A stretch of DNA of 64,000 bases, from contig NC_016457.1 in assembly GCF_000226115.1 (NCBI RefSeq), positions 7,378,001-7,442,000 on the forward strand, written 5' to 3'. Source of the stretch: Thermothielavioides terrestris NRRL 8126. Its lineage: Eukaryota; Ascomycota; Sordariomycetes; Sordariales; Chaetomiaceae. The number at the start of each line of letters is the position of its first letter. The first letter of the stretch is position 1. Positions 42,200 to 54,510 of this stretch are shown here, piece after piece. Position numbers and translations under genes: made by a program. The notes under the pieces were generated by a model. It was not told where the DNA came from and made no database searches. It was given only the letters and a program-made list of their open reading frames with translations.

Positions 42200-45100
42200 G
42201 CGGAAGTGGATCAGTGATGTGTCTTGACGGGTGGATGGCAGATTCAGCCGCTGGGCTTTTCTTTCTTTTGCCTTGTCTTGTCTTTTTCTCCCTTTTTGTT
42301 TCCGGCTGGTTGGGTCATTTCCTCCTCTCTCCTCGCATTTCATCGCGGATTTTTGCGACCGGGAAGCGAGCATCATATGATCATAGCGATGGCGAGCTGG
42401 CGGCCAAGCATGCATGCATGGGTATGGGCGATGACAGGCATGACCGGCTTTTGGGTTCGGCTGGGGGATGGTTAGGGGCCCACGGAATTATGGATGGCAT
42501 GGTGTCTTGGGAGATGTATGGTGGTTGTACCATTGTGCTGTGGTATCATACATGTCGGTTTTTCTTCACGGGTTCTGCCCCCAGGTCTAGCGGGGCGGGC
42601 GAGACCACCTGTCATGGTCCGGTTGGGGTTTGGGGACATCGGTATCTCGCTACGGGGTCACGTAGCCGGTTGTCATACATACACAGGAAGAGGAATACAC
42701 AAAAGGTTTCTCCCTGGCTGATGAGTAAGGAGCTCAAGTTTGATGCAAGGCACTGCCTAACCTGGACGTTACACGCGAGGCAAGAAGGACAGAGATTCGC
42801 GTTCCGGGGGAAGCTCGTGTTGAAGCAGTGAGCTGGCGCATGCGATGCCATTCATCAATACATTGTTCGAGCTTCGTTTCACTGACTTTCATTGCCCGTT
42901 CCAGACACATGTACCACCTCGTTTGCTCAGCCCGTGCTCTTGCTGGGCAAGCCATTCCCAGCATCAAGTTCATCTCCGAACACGAATTGGATGAACCGTC
43001 ATATTTGCAGCTCTACAGTACATTGGACAGACAACGAAGCGGTAGCCGTGTGAGAAATGGCAAGGAAGTGGAACCTTCGGTCAGACCGAGTCTGAAAATT
43101 GGGTGGAAGCATAAAGCTTGCGGCAGCCACATACCTGTTTCCTTCCAGAGTCTATCCATGTGGTTATGTTTAGCTCAACTGAGTCTCTATGTCTCCCGGG
43201 GATCCCTGTGTGCTGTCCAGTTCCAGTAGGCCTTCTTGAATAAGTTGGCAACACTCATCCCCCTCTTTTGAGCGCCAAGTCCTGGATTGACTCGGAGTAC
43301 CCGGCCCAGCAGCGGTCAGTGACGCAGTTTGGCACATCGCCTTCCGCATCTGCGGTGGGAAGATGTCTTTCTTGAAGAGCTCAACAACGTCGAGGTTGGG
43401 GCTGTCATCCCGGTTGTCCGTACGGCGCGTGGCCCCTCGTCATGCAGTGGGGGAGCGAGCCCGATGACAAACTGCTCCGTCTTCGGCGGCGAATGAGCGG
43501 CATGTTCTCCCACAGCTTGTCACGTCGGTCGACTGTAGTTAGCTAATATGCTAGAGCTTGGAGCTGGTTCATCCTACACGAAGGTTCACCTCTATGAGAC
43601 TCTTATTTGGAGGTTCTTTGTTAGACATCTCAAGGTTGTGGGTTTGACCCCACGTAGGGCTTGATTCCCTGACAGTGACTGCTATTTTTTCCGGGTTGAT
43701 TCTGATGTTCCCGCACGTCCTATCCTTTCTCTCGGTTTAATGTACATAAATATTCCTGGGGTTGAGGCTGGTTTGGTTTTCTTTATGACTAGGAGAAGCG
43801 CTTTGCTATTACTCGGCCTGCTCTCTGAACCGTTGAGGAGGTCAGTTGTCTGCCAGGCATAATGAAAATGAATGTCTTCGATCCAGTACGAGATTAAACC
43901 TGACTCGAGTTGCCTTTTCATTTTCACAGTTACGCAGGAAAGAGTTGGATCAATGAGACAACCCACCCCGGTGAGTCGAGCAGGGTACGCCGATCTCAGA
44001 TCCTGCGACTCAGGGTAACCTGGCGGTCATTCAAAGACTTAAAGTTCTGGCCAGCCGATATTGTGGATTCCATCTCCTTCTGGAAGTGTGCATTCCTTCG
44101 CAATTCTCGAGCCGATGAACCGAGGTGGTGCCGAGGGCTGTGCAGCGAATGATGTACAGTCCGAGCGTCTAGACAGAGAGAGATCTTTGACGTGCTTTGG
44201 GCTTTGCAGTAGCACCAAACATTAGCCCAACGCATTGGGTCTCTGGAAACCGGCCATCCACAAGATTCGGGGCTTCATCAAGGGCGGATGCCGCTGCGGA
44301 GGAAGACTGTGCTTCCTTCGAGCTCGAGCTGAAAGACGTTTATTGGAGACGCCAACAGGACTCGATGACATGTAAGATACTGTTGTAGATTATGGGAGTG
44401 ACGATCATCCAAATGCCATGACTTTTGTTGTGTATGTACACTACCTTCACACCTGGCTCAACCTCTCGGTGTTCGACGCCCTCGAGCAGCAAGAGTTCGG
44501 TAGGCGGGGTTACAGCGGGGTGCCAGCGGGGCGCCGGCGGGGTTAAAGCGGTGGACCCCGCTGATAATCCCCCCGCGCCTCGGTTCCCCCGCAAATGTTC
44601 CACCAATGGGCCAGGCCTCGGCCCCAGTTTTCATCCCCAAGGTTCTCCGCAGGATGCGACCTCGGCATGCGCCTTCCAGCTTCAGCCTGGAAGAGATTGA
44701 CCCGACCGGCACGCTGGCTCGAAATTGGCTCGAGTTGCACCAAGCACATGGACGCTTGAGGAGAACGCCCAGCCGCAGCCAGCTAGCCCGGCGCTTAAAC
44801 ACCCGACGCCGCCCGCTGCAATGTGCGCGCCCCTGTTGCGGCGGACCGTCGTCCCTCGAGTTGTCGCCCTCCCGACTGTTGGAGCCTCCGCCCTGTGGAA
44901 CGCGATAGCGTCACTCCCAGTATCAACAGCCCCGCGTGCATCGAAAATCACCCTCCGCCGGCTTACACATCCACATCATAATCGCTGTACGAATAGCTAG
45001 GACCAGGCCTTGCTCTTATGTCGACCTGCCCAATTCTGACCCCTCCAAAGCCCCGCGTCACCAGCCATTATCAGCGTTATCTCGTCCGCGGCCGAAGCGA

Positions 45101-45208
45101 GCCATTGTCCCGCCCTCCCGGAAGCACGGAGATCAAATACGCTTTTTCCAATCCTGCAAGCACTTGGGAAGCGAGCGCCAGCAGCATCAACACCAACGCC
45201 CACGCACC
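42200..45208. other. Intergenic 3 kb with a tRNA relic
   Basis: Apart from the tRNA-Lys relic at 43571-43661, no gene was recognised. A possible worn coding remnant near 43300-43500 was considered and rejected. GC-rich leader sequence precedes the glycerol kinase from about 44800. Confidence 0.5.
43571..43661 (+). pseudogene. tRNA-Lys(CTT) relic with intron
   Basis: The anticodon arm is perfect: tgaga (43595-43599), loop CTCTTA with anticodon CTT at 43602-43604, a 21-nt intron (43606-43626) at the canonical 37/38 site, then a and tctca (43628-43632). The T arm has a 5-bp stem gtggg/cccac and the B-box-like ggtttgacccc, with TTCGA changed to TTTGA and a loop one base short. The acceptor arms atcctac/gtagggc pair at six of seven positions including one G-U. 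The D arm between 43578 and 43594 does not fold and has no A box, so it should not be transcribed or mature. Likely a decayed tRNA gene or tRNA-derived element. Confidence 0.6.
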
Positions 45209-47172
45209 ATGGTCCACAGTGCAAACCCGATTCCAGCTCGCGTTGAGAACACGGTCGTCCCCGGCGTTGAGGACACGGTCATCCCCGGCGGTCCAAAATC
45301 AAGCCTGGACGGGCCGTTTATGAAGCCCACTACAGCCGACGGCCTCGTCAACTTGTCCCCTCACCACGAAGACCATCTCCCGGGGGGAATTTTGGAGACG
45401 GACGAGGAGAGGGAGCGCCGCTGGTTCGTCGGCAGCATCGACCAGGGCACCACGTCGTCACGCTTCCTTATTTTCAACGGCGAGGGCGACCCTGTCGCGA
45501 GCCATCAGCTAGAGTTTGAGAACCTGTACCCCAAGTCAGGGTATGCTATGCCCACCCACTCCTTTCCCTTCTTCACCCCCGCATCACCTTCACACCTTGC
45601 CTGCGGATCTACTGCTGCGAAGCAACGGCATCCCTTTTCGTGCTAACTTCAACGCTACCTAAATCCAGATGGCACGAGCATGATCCTCTCGAACTTCTAC
45701 GCTCCGTCGAGGAGTGCATTGACGAGGCCGTGCGCAAGTTTGTCGACCTGGGGTACTCGATATCCGACATCCGGTCGATCGGCATCACGAACCAGCGCGA
45801 GACGACAGTAGTGTGGGACAGCGTCACCGGCGAGCCCTTGCACAATGCCATTGTCTGGCCCGACACCCGCACACAGGCGCTCGTGCGCGAGCTCAAGTCG
45901 CGCGAGTCATCAGATAGCCTTTTGGACCTCTGCGGTCTGCCCCTCTCCACGTACCCCAGCAGTGTCAAGTTGCTCTGGCTCCTTCGAAACGTAGATTCCG
46001 TGAAACAAGCGTATGAGGAAGGCCGGCTCGCGTTTGGAACCGTCGACTCCTGGCTCATCTACCGGCTCAACGGCGGTGCAAATGCCGCCAAGCCCGTCCA
46101 TGTGACCGACAGCACTAACGCCAGCAGGACTATGTTCATGAACCTGCGCACCCTGCAGTACGACGACAAGCTGCTGGGATTTTTTGGCATCGACAGGACC
46201 AAGGTGCAGCTGCCTAAGATTGTGCCGTCATCAGACCCCGAGTGCTTCGGGAAGCTCGCCAGTGGGCCGCTGGCGGGCATCCCCATCGCCGGGTGTTTGG
46301 GCGACCAGTCTAGCGCCCTGGTCGGCCAGTGCGGCTTCAGTCCGGGTCAGGCCAAGAACACATACGGTACTGGCTGCTTCCTCCTGTACAATGTCGGCAC
46401 CGAGCCCGTCATCTCCAAGTACGGTCTTCTGGCCACGGTAGCCTACGACTTCGGGCGCGGCAGGAAACCAGTGTATGCCCTCGAGGGGAGCATCGCCGTC
46501 GCCGGCGCTGGCGTCAAGTTCCTCATGAACAACCTCGGCTTTGGCACTCAATCAAGCGACATCACCTCCCTGGCCGAATCAGTGCCGGACAACGGTGGCG
46601 TCGTCTTCGTCACAGCCTTCAGCGGCCTCTTCGCTCCGTACTGGATAGACGACGCCAAGGGCACGCTCTGTAAGCCTCCTTTTTTTTTTTTTTTTTTTCC
46701 TCCCCCGCTCTCGCTGACTCACGCCCGCTGACACTGGTCCGCAGTCGGCATCACGCAGCACACGACCAAGGCGCACATCGCGCGCGCCACGCTCGAGGCG
46801 ACCTGCTACCAGACGCGCGCGATCCTCGAGGCCATGGAGAAGGACTCGAACCACAAGCTCGAGTCGCTCGCCGTCGACGGCGGCCTGTCCAACTCGGACC
46901 TGTGCATGCAGACGCAGGCCGACGTCTGCGGCATCCCGGTCGACCGCCCGCGCATGCGTGAAACCACGGCCCTCGGCGCCGCCATCGCCGCCGGCCTGGC
47001 CACCGGCGTCTGGCGCGAGCTCGACGACCTCAAAGAGGTCAATCGCAACGGCCGCAAGGTGTTCCTGCCGCAGATGGACAAGGCCAAGGCGGACAGGTTG
47101 TTCCGCAAGTGGGAGCAGGCCGTGGAGATGAGTAGGGGGTGGGTCAGGGAGGACAATTCTGATTTTGAGTAG
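45209..47172 (+). CDS. gut1: Glycerol kinase
   Basis: Phosphorylates glycerol to glycerol-3-phosphate with ATP; first step of glycerol use. Exons 45209-45540, 45669-46669, 46745-47172; 586 aa. FGGY-family marks: GSIDQGTTSSRFLIF (phosphate loop), GITNQRETTVVWD, HNAIVWPDTRT, YRLNGG...HVTDSTNASRT (the glycerol/Asp region), GCLGDQSSALVGQ and VDGGLSNSDLCMQTQAD. The first splice restores PKSGWHEHDP and the second gives GTLFGITQHT. About 74 residues precede the core, including a 24-bp tandem duplication coding ENTVVPGV/EDTVIPGG. The second intron (46670-46744) carries an 18-T tract. The ATG was taken because it begins the frame after an A/C-rich leader. Cytosolic. Firm assignment. Confidence 0.95.
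45242..45289 (+). repeat. 24-bp tandem duplication in glycerol kinase N-terminus
   Basis: Two copies, 45242-45265 and 45266-45289, differ at a few bases and encode two near-identical octapeptides upstream of the catalytic core. Confidence 0.85.
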
Positions 47173-49659
47173 GTGGTATGTGCGTGTGTGGGTGTTTGTG
47201 TGTTTTTTTAAGTTGTTGTTGCATGGCGAGCGGCTTTGGGGTCTGATTTATCTTCTCTTTTTCGCTTCTTACTTCTCAGGGCATGATGGGGTTTAGCGAG
47301 TTGGCTTTGATTTGGCGTTTTTTGTCTGTTTCCGGGGCCTGTATGGGTTGGTTATCTGTTCTTCGGTGCTGAGTGTATTGGTCTGATAACCGTGAATACC
47401 ACCGTCATCACCTTGTGGACTTAGCGGAGCGGAGAGGACGGGAGTGGCCGGCTGTATACCACAGTATGATATTCGATAGTCATAATAGAATAATAGGCGT
47501 TCAGGTCTCCTTGACGTTGAATGCATGGCTTGCCTTGCAACATGAGGCCCTTCTGGGGTCGAGATGAGATTCAATGGGGATATTTAGGCTGCTCACTTTC
47601 GGAGTCATGAGAGTCCTATCACCTATGAAGACAACACATTCAAGAATTGGCACTGGCTTGCCACAATAAGCCAGCGCCGAACTCCAACGACCACTCTACC
47701 TTCATGTTGTGTTGGAGCAGGCAATCAACCGCGGAGAACCTCATAAGCCTCATTCAGCTCCGGGTCAACCAGGCGCAAAGCGCATGATCAGCTCGGGCCC
47801 TGGTCCTATCCTGATGCTTTGTTCGTTCAATGTCCATATGGGCGAGGCCGCCTTACTCAGGGGCAGGTCCACTACCACAGTACTACTGTACGGAATACAG
47901 GCAAACCATCCTGGAACTCATCGTTTGTTTAGTGTCCCCGTATGATGCCATACATTCCTCGCGAATCCCATGATGTTCTTGTAAGAAACAATGCCACGCC
48001 TGCTGTGTGAGCAGCGTACCTTACTTAGCTGGGCAATATCTCGAGATCAATGCGTGAATGTCATCACTCCATGGCGGGGTGTCCATCCAAAACTCCCGGA
48101 ACCGAAGCAGATGGAAAGTTCCGAGACATTCTCACGGCCGGCCGAGTTGCCCTTGCTTGGGCGTAGTCCTCGAACCATGACAAGCCAGGGCCCCTAAGGG
48201 AAGCATCGGAAGACAATCATTTGAATTGCTCCAGGACGTTACGCTGGTGCATGCCGTGCCATTCAGCAAACTCACAACCCATTGCAACTTGGGCATACCA
48301 GGCGAGCGAGGGAGTTCGGATGGAAAGGGGGCAGGGGTTAGGGGAGGGGGAGGAGGAAAACGTTGCCCGGGGAAACCAGCCCCAGAACACCACACCCATA
48401 CCAAGGAGAGGGTAAAAAACCAGACAAGCCCTAGGAAACCAGAACACTCGGGTCTAAGACCGTAAGCGAAACAAATATGCCAGAGAGACGGAGGGACTCC
48501 TGAAGACCCCAAGCCGTGACGCCGGACAAGTGGAGGCGGAAATTCCCAGAGGCCAGAAGGAGAATGGCGGCGTCGGTCTGGCTGGAGGAGATAACCGGGG
48601 GACTAGATACGTTGAGGAAGCTGGTATGGCGAGGGAGTCAGGGCGAGGGTGGGAGGCTAAGGGATAGAACGGTGAGGAATCTGTGGTGGAAGGCATCTCC
48701 GCGGCTGCCGCTGTGTCTGGTGATGGAGCTCCGCTGTGGGATGTGGCCAGGGCCGAGTTGACTGGTGGTGTTGTTGCCGCTGCCGCTGCCGTTGTTGCTG
48801 TGTTAATAGTCCTAGTAGTGGCTGTACTGCGAGTGAGCGTCAGCTGAGAGTCATCCGTGTGCCAGGGCTGGCAATCAGTTACAAACATCAGCCACGAGAA
48901 AGTAGCGAAGCAAGTAATGTGAACGCATACCGTTGCGCTGCGATCGCTGGTGAAGTTCGCTCATAGAGTCCCGAGGCTGCCTGGTTCCCCTTTGGTATCC
49001 TTTTGAGACTGCAACGAAGGGGCTCATGGCAACATATTCGTGGCGCCGTGCACACATCCAATACAACGCACTCATCAGCCATTGCTCCGCGGTGTCAGTT
49101 CAGTGATGTTTATTGCGCTGCGATAGTGCTCCCACCACCGAGTGCAGATCCGGAATCCCGCCCGACAGCCTACGCCAGAGTCATTTTTTCCCGGCCCGTC
49201 TCCATGATGCTAAGTGCAGTATCCATAGCCCTCCCTGAACCCCGGAACCGCCCGACGCGATGTCGAATCCCAGTTCATGTACATCCATAACCGCCCGTTG
49301 TAATCTTCCGGAGATTCCGTCTCCCAGAAACGGTTCCAAACAGAGCACCCCGGCTACCGCATCAACATCGGAGACGGCCACGGTTGCTCGAATCCAGACG
49401 TCAGGCCCTGGTGGCGCAGTAGTTATTGACAGGCCGAAGCAGATGGCGAATGCAGAGAGAAGAGGTTTCCGCTCAGAGACGCAATCGGCGTGTAGTGTAG
49501 CTCGCCGTGTTCCGCCTCCGTTTTGGTATTAGAAAGGAGGTTTTTTAAGTAGGGCATTTAAAAAGGCCTAAGAGTGGTGTAGTGTATCTCAAACGAAGAA
49601 AGAGGAAGGCAAGCCTCGGTCGCCCGGACAGCAAACATGGCCACACCACATGGCTCCGG
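47173..49659. other. Intergenic 2.5 kb, contains dispersed motif
   Basis: 3' flanks of glycerol kinase (+) and GDP-mannose pyrophosphorylase (-), which converge. Holds GTACGGAATAC at 47888-47898. A 144-codon Ser/Pro/Ala-rich frame on the minus strand (48454-48888) shows no domain and is not called. Confidence 0.5.
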
Positions 49660-51043
49660 TTACATGATGATGGCCGGCACGTCGACGTTGGACTTGATGG
49701 TCTTGTGAGGGAGGATGCTGCCGCCGTTGACGTAGACCTCGTCGCCGATGGTGACGTCGTCGCCCAGAACAGTCACGTTCTCGAGGCGCGCCCAGCGGCC
49801 AACGGTGCTGTTCCAGCCGACGATGGTGCTCTTGACCCAGGCGTGGTCCTTGACCTTAGACCCGGCCATCAGCACGCAGCGCTGCAGCCGCACACCGTCG
49901 CCCACCACGACGTCCGGGCCGATGGTCACGTTCGGTCCTATCCTGCAGTTTTTGCCGATCTTGGCTGAGGGATCGATCATCACGTTGCCGCCGTGCACAT
50001 ACGGCTCCGTGGGCGGGGTGAGCAGCTTGGAGCCCTTCTTCGAAAGTGACGACAGATACAGGCAAGTGCCTGTGAGGAAGTCCTTGGGCTGCCCGACATC
50101 CATCCAGAAGCCTTCGAGGTCGAACGAGTGCAGCTGACCGTCCTTGGCCATGGCGGGGAAAGTCTCGTGCTCGATGGACGTGGGCCGCAGTTCGATGCGC
50201 TTTAGCACCGACGTGTTGAGGATGTAAATGCCGGCATTGATGCGGTTGCCGACAAACTCGACCGGCTTCTCGACGAAGCGGTCAATGCGTGAGGGGTGGT
50301 TCGGCTTGTGGACGATGACACCATATTTGGATGGCTCCTCCACCTTGGTCACAACAATAGTGCCCTCATCGCCGTGCGACTTGTGGAATTCGGCCAGCTC
50401 CTTGAGGGGGTATTCGCAGGTGACGTCCGAGTTCAGAACGAAGAAGGGCGAATCGTCCTTTGTCAGGACCTTCTCGGCAAGTTTCAGGGGCCCAGCAGTG
50501 CCCAGGGGTTCGCTCTCGATCGAGATGGTGATGTTGATGCCGAATTGCTGCTCATACTGTTGTTGTTCGCGGGCACGTCAGCTCGACTACCTACACAGCC
50601 GCTCGTCACCGGCTCCCAGGGCACTCGGAGCACTCACCTCGGCCAAGTACTTTTCCATAATCTCCGGACGGTAGTTCACAGCCAGGACGATGTCGGTGAC
50701 ACCAACAGCGGCGAGGGCCTCGATCTGGTGCAGAATCATACGCTTGTTGCCGAATTCCACCAGTGGTTTCGGCAGGGTGAGGGTCTGCCAGGGCGGCGTT
50801 AGCCATTGTTTGGTACGGTGTGCGTGCTGGTCCCTCTATTCGGGAGAGCGCCGGTTGCTGCAAGTACTCGAAGCCGGGGGACGCACCAGAGGGCGCAGGC
50901 GTGTGCCAAAGCCGCCGACAAGAATTAAGGCTACAGTGCACAAAAGAAGGTCAGCCTCGGTTTCCCTGCACCGCTTGCACCGACAGCACCGCCTGCACCA
51001 CCTGCACTGCGGCAGCCGGCACGCGGTTCTGCTTACCCTTCAT
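49660..51043 (-). CDS. mpg1: Mannose-1-phosphate guanyltransferase (GDP-mannose pyrophosphorylase)
   Basis: Makes GDP-mannose from mannose-1-phosphate and GTP for glycans, GPI anchors and cell wall. Four exons on the minus strand: 51043-51037, 50930-50887, 50784-50638, 50556-49660; 364 aa, the exact family length. The first coding exon is only 7 nt (Met-Lys plus one base). Exon 2 carries the nucleotidyltransferase signature [12 protein letters not shown]. Exon 3 has [20 protein letters not shown]. Exon 4 starts YEQQFGINI and includes [30 protein letters not shown] and [12 protein letters not shown]. The C-terminal left-handed beta-helix has hexapeptide repeats ([20 protein letters not shown]) and ends at a typical NVDVPAIIM. 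All four joins keep phase and reproduce conserved motifs. Cytosolic. Very firm. Confidence 0.96.
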
Positions 51044-53711
51044 GTTTGCTGCGGGTGGTCGTAGACGAACGAGTGGGTTGAGTAGCAAAGGGTGGAAGCA
51101 ACGAGCGTAAGAAGAGGATACTGCGTAAACGCGAAAGTTAGGAAGGCGGTTTGGGGTGCGGGGAATGGCGTTCAACTCCCCTACTTTAAGTTACCGTGAA
51201 GAGAACAGAGGAGCCGCCGTGACTGCTTTGCACACACAGCAATGGCAAGCTCTCCCGAAATACGTAACCACAAGGCGTGGCACTTGGTCAGAGGTGGCAA
51301 GACTGCAAAAAGGCCCAAATTGGGAATTCAGGAGAAGGACACCTCTCGTGATGGGTTGGCCTTCAAGGGGCAGAGGAGGAGTTGCCTGGGCCACATGCCA
51401 AGCCAGCAACCAATCAGGATCTGTCATTTCCCATGGCGAGATTGCAGCGTGCCCATGTCCACGTCGATTACGATTGTGGGTACCTCCGTTCCCTGCTTTG
51501 CGTATCGATACGCTGTAAACCGTACATCAGGGGCCTGCCAGGAGCTGTCCGCTGCCAGCACGACGCTGCAACTGATGGTGTCTGAGGCAACACAACCCAT
51601 GACTATCCGTAATCCACCTTGACTATCCGTATTCCGCACACAGGACTCAGCAAAAGCTTCTGCGAGACAAAGACAAGAACTCCTTGCCGTGGTCACCTGC
51701 TCGTCTTCTCCCGCGCCAATGACCACCCCGCATTTGCTTTGTTGGGGCCACGCACAGCGGCGGTTACTCGAGAGGAGACTCGAGAGGAGGTGCGTACCTT
51801 AATCACGATATTCCGTACACCCTCGACCATGCCCCGGCCACCTCCCTGCCAGGAAGTTATGGCCACGCAATCTTGCGAATCCGGGCCCGCGGACCTTCCA
51901 AAGCAAAGCACCTTTGATACATGTATCTGTGACCACGAAGATGATGAATCCCACCTGTTGACGTGGATGTCACACAATCAGAGCCTCGCTCAAGATCACC
52001 ATCCGCAAATAAAGGCCCAGGGTTCCCCAGTGGAACGTTGAAACGGGCAAAACCATTGCACCAAGCAAGACGCACAGCAGTGCACCACATTGGTTGACTG
52101 GGTAGGCAATGGACGTTCGCCTTCCCTGGCTGAGTCCAAGTGCGTGATACACCAGATCCAGTGCCGATGAAGCCTGCCACAGCTTCACTTATAGGACACA
52201 AAACGGACAACCCAGCTAGCCAGTAGAGGCCGAACGTGGATTCCATTCCAGTTGTATCCTGAAAGTGTCCACAACTCTCCAGTAATAAGCGAGGTAGCTC
52301 GTAGTCGTCATTCGTCAGTCGTTATTCATCGTCATCGTCATTCATCATTCATAAAAGCGTGCAAAGTCTCCCGGCAAGATCAGAAGAGAAAGCTGAGAAT
52401 CCCCTCTCCCTTGTACCCTCATGTACCGCGTCTCCTGGGAGCCGCCTCCGAAATGAAGCCCCTGAATATCTGAGTGGAATAGCCAAAACCTTCCTTCGCC
52501 GGAAATGCGGCATGAAAGCGCCAGGCAGAATGCAGAATGCAATGATGCGTCCAAAGCCGCGTTTCTCACAGCCATGGCGCGCTTGACCTTTGACTTGAAG
52601 GTGACCCAACTCGAGCAAGAAAAAAAAAAAAAAATCAATCCTTCGCTTCCTGACTGCCAAAGTTCGTCCACAAACTCACTCCTCTTTGTCGCCGTACCCA
52701 GTCCAGTCCAGGCCAGGCGAGTCCAGTCCAGTCCAGTCCCTCGAATCCAGGGAGAAGCCTCTCCGGAGTGTCCCACGGTCCAGCTTCGTCTCCTCGCGTA
52801 CGGCCCTCGAGTGCCTTCTAGAGTTAACCCCGACTCAACAAAGCCACCGGCCATCGGTCCGTCTTCCTTGCCAGAGTGTTTCCCGGTCCTGTGTTGCCCA
52901 GCTGGGAAAGGGAAGCATGGAAAGAAGAGAGAGAGCGGAGGATGGAATGGGAGAGCAGAACAAGTCAGAAGCAGAAGCAGAAGCAGAAGCAAAAGTAGAA
53001 GCAGCAAAAAAATAAGCCCGGGCTCTCAAAGTCTTTTTGTATCAAGTAAGCAAGCAAGCGAAAATGCCAGGTGACAAGCATAGCAGACGCGGAGAAAGAA
53101 GAAGAGAGCCCGTGAAAGCACATGCCATCTTCAGAAGGTAAACCAGAGGCGATGTGTGTCCTGGCAGTGGTTGAAGAAAGAGGCCATCCATGCGTGCTTG
53201 AAAATGTTCGTCGAAAGCAAAAAGATAAGGCCGAATGCTGTTTGTCTAGCGGTGGTCGTAACGGTCGTTCATTCATGTCGTGGCGATGCTGTTGGTAAAA
53301 AAAAGGAAGGGGAAAGGCGCTCCGTCTTGAAGAATTGAGAAAGAAAAACTCATGACTTTCGCTCCCGTCCCGGGCCTCCGGTTCCGTGGTCCTCGGAATG
53401 GAGCAATGCCACCACCAATTGGGGTATATATCCGCGGCCAAACGTCCCCATCCTCTTGCCTTGTCGCTGTGAAGCCTTCTCCGAATTTTATAGCAGAAAA
53501 ACGATCCGGTTCTTGATTAACGCAGCTTGAGCTGCTTTGCCCTGCGCCGTCCGCATGGGCTGGAACACCCCCAAAAACTCAACGGAATCCAATGGGAAGG
53601 TCGGCAGACCTGAGTGAGGATTCAGCGAATCCAAATCCTGGGCCACCCAGGGACAAGGGGCTTTTGTCACACCACGAAATGCGGCTCTGTCGCCCCCCAC
53701 CCTCCCCGCTC
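51044..53711. other. Intergenic 2.7 kb, several simple repeats
   Basis: No gene recognised. Holds a tcatcg/attcat run (about 52320-52352), agtcc repeats (about 52702-52740) and an (agaagc)n run (52965-53007). A TATATA lies at about 53425. Open frames here are low-complexity. Confidence 0.5.
52965..53007. repeat. (AGAAGC)n hexanucleotide repeat
   Basis: About six imperfect units of agaagc/aaaagt in non-coding DNA. Confidence 0.8.
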
Positions 53712-54510
53712 TCACTCTAGAGAGGTGGTCGAGCTGCTGCTGGAATGATGGCCAGATCTGCTCCTGTGTCCGTGATTGGAGGAAGACGCATGACGGCTGT
53801 TCTTCCTGGCCTTGCGGCTGGATTCATCCGCGGGCAGGCCCTGGACGATGCCATTGCGGGCCAGCATGCCCCCATTGACCGAGAAGTTCCGGCAGACCAT
53901 AAAGGCACGCATGGCTGCGTTCTCCTCGGCTAGAGACCTGGACTCGTATGCAAGGTCCGTCTGGTACTCGCGCCCATTGACCAAGACCAGGCATGTGTAG
54001 CCGTCGCCTTCGCGGTACGACTCATACAACGGGTCATGCCACCCACGGCGCCGGCAGAGGCCTGCAAGTCATCCCCGGTTAGCCCTGTGCTCATAGCAGC
54101 TGCCCATTGGACATCAAGCCTCTGTGGGGGAGGCGCAGGATCAGAGGCGGGAAGATCGGGATCCTCAGACGGCGCGAGCCATTCTGCATGACAGCCCAAC
54201 ATGAACATCCTCAGCCCTACGGGATGCATTGGGCGGGCAAGGGACCAGCAGATCGAAAAAAGGCCGGCCTTATAAGTGATGGCCGGGGGTTGAGTATCGG
54301 GATTAAGACAACGAGCAGGTGGGTGCGGGGGATCAAGCATGTGGGAAGTTTCCTCCTTTTTGAAGCCGCCCCCCACAGCACCATAACAGAATGACGTGTG
54401 ATTGAGCTTGTCGACTTCGGGGCGGAGTTGTCTACGCATCCACGAACACAAGGGGGTAAAGGATGAACCAGCGACTTACTCTCCAGGTACTGAATGTAGA
54501 AACCGCCCAT
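53712..54510 (-). CDS. Small double-stranded-RNA-binding-domain protein
   Basis: Exons 54510-54480 and 54061-53712; 126 aa. The join reads IQYLESLCRRRGWHDPLYES, followed by GDGYTCLVLVNGREYQTDLA and SLAEENAAMRAFMVCR. This is the alpha-beta-beta-beta-alpha order of a dsRBD: N-terminal helix, GWxxPxYE strand, VNGREY strand and a C-terminal Ala-rich helix that starts SRSLAEENAA. The usual KK(A) anchor of RNA-binding dsRBDs is not seen at the start of the last helix, so binding may be weak. A disordered Ser/His/Lys-rich tail (SSRKARKNSRH) follows. The ATG at 54510 has A at -3 and starts just before the first helix. An in-frame upstream segment (ACRDLDHLTYTVPAA) after a possible acceptor at about 54588 leaves a longer form open. 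The intron is 418 nt, long for this genome. Confidence 0.68.

Noticed and set aside
43255..43515. Protein-like stretch (HIAFRICGGKMSFLEELNN) in the plus strand
   Set aside because: Interrupted by stops and I could not connect it to a family; insufficient to call a pseudogene.
48454..48888. Ser/Pro/Ala/Thr-rich 144-codon frame on the minus strand
   Set aside because: Low-complexity, no domain, no splice-supported neighbours; could be chance in a simple-sequence region.
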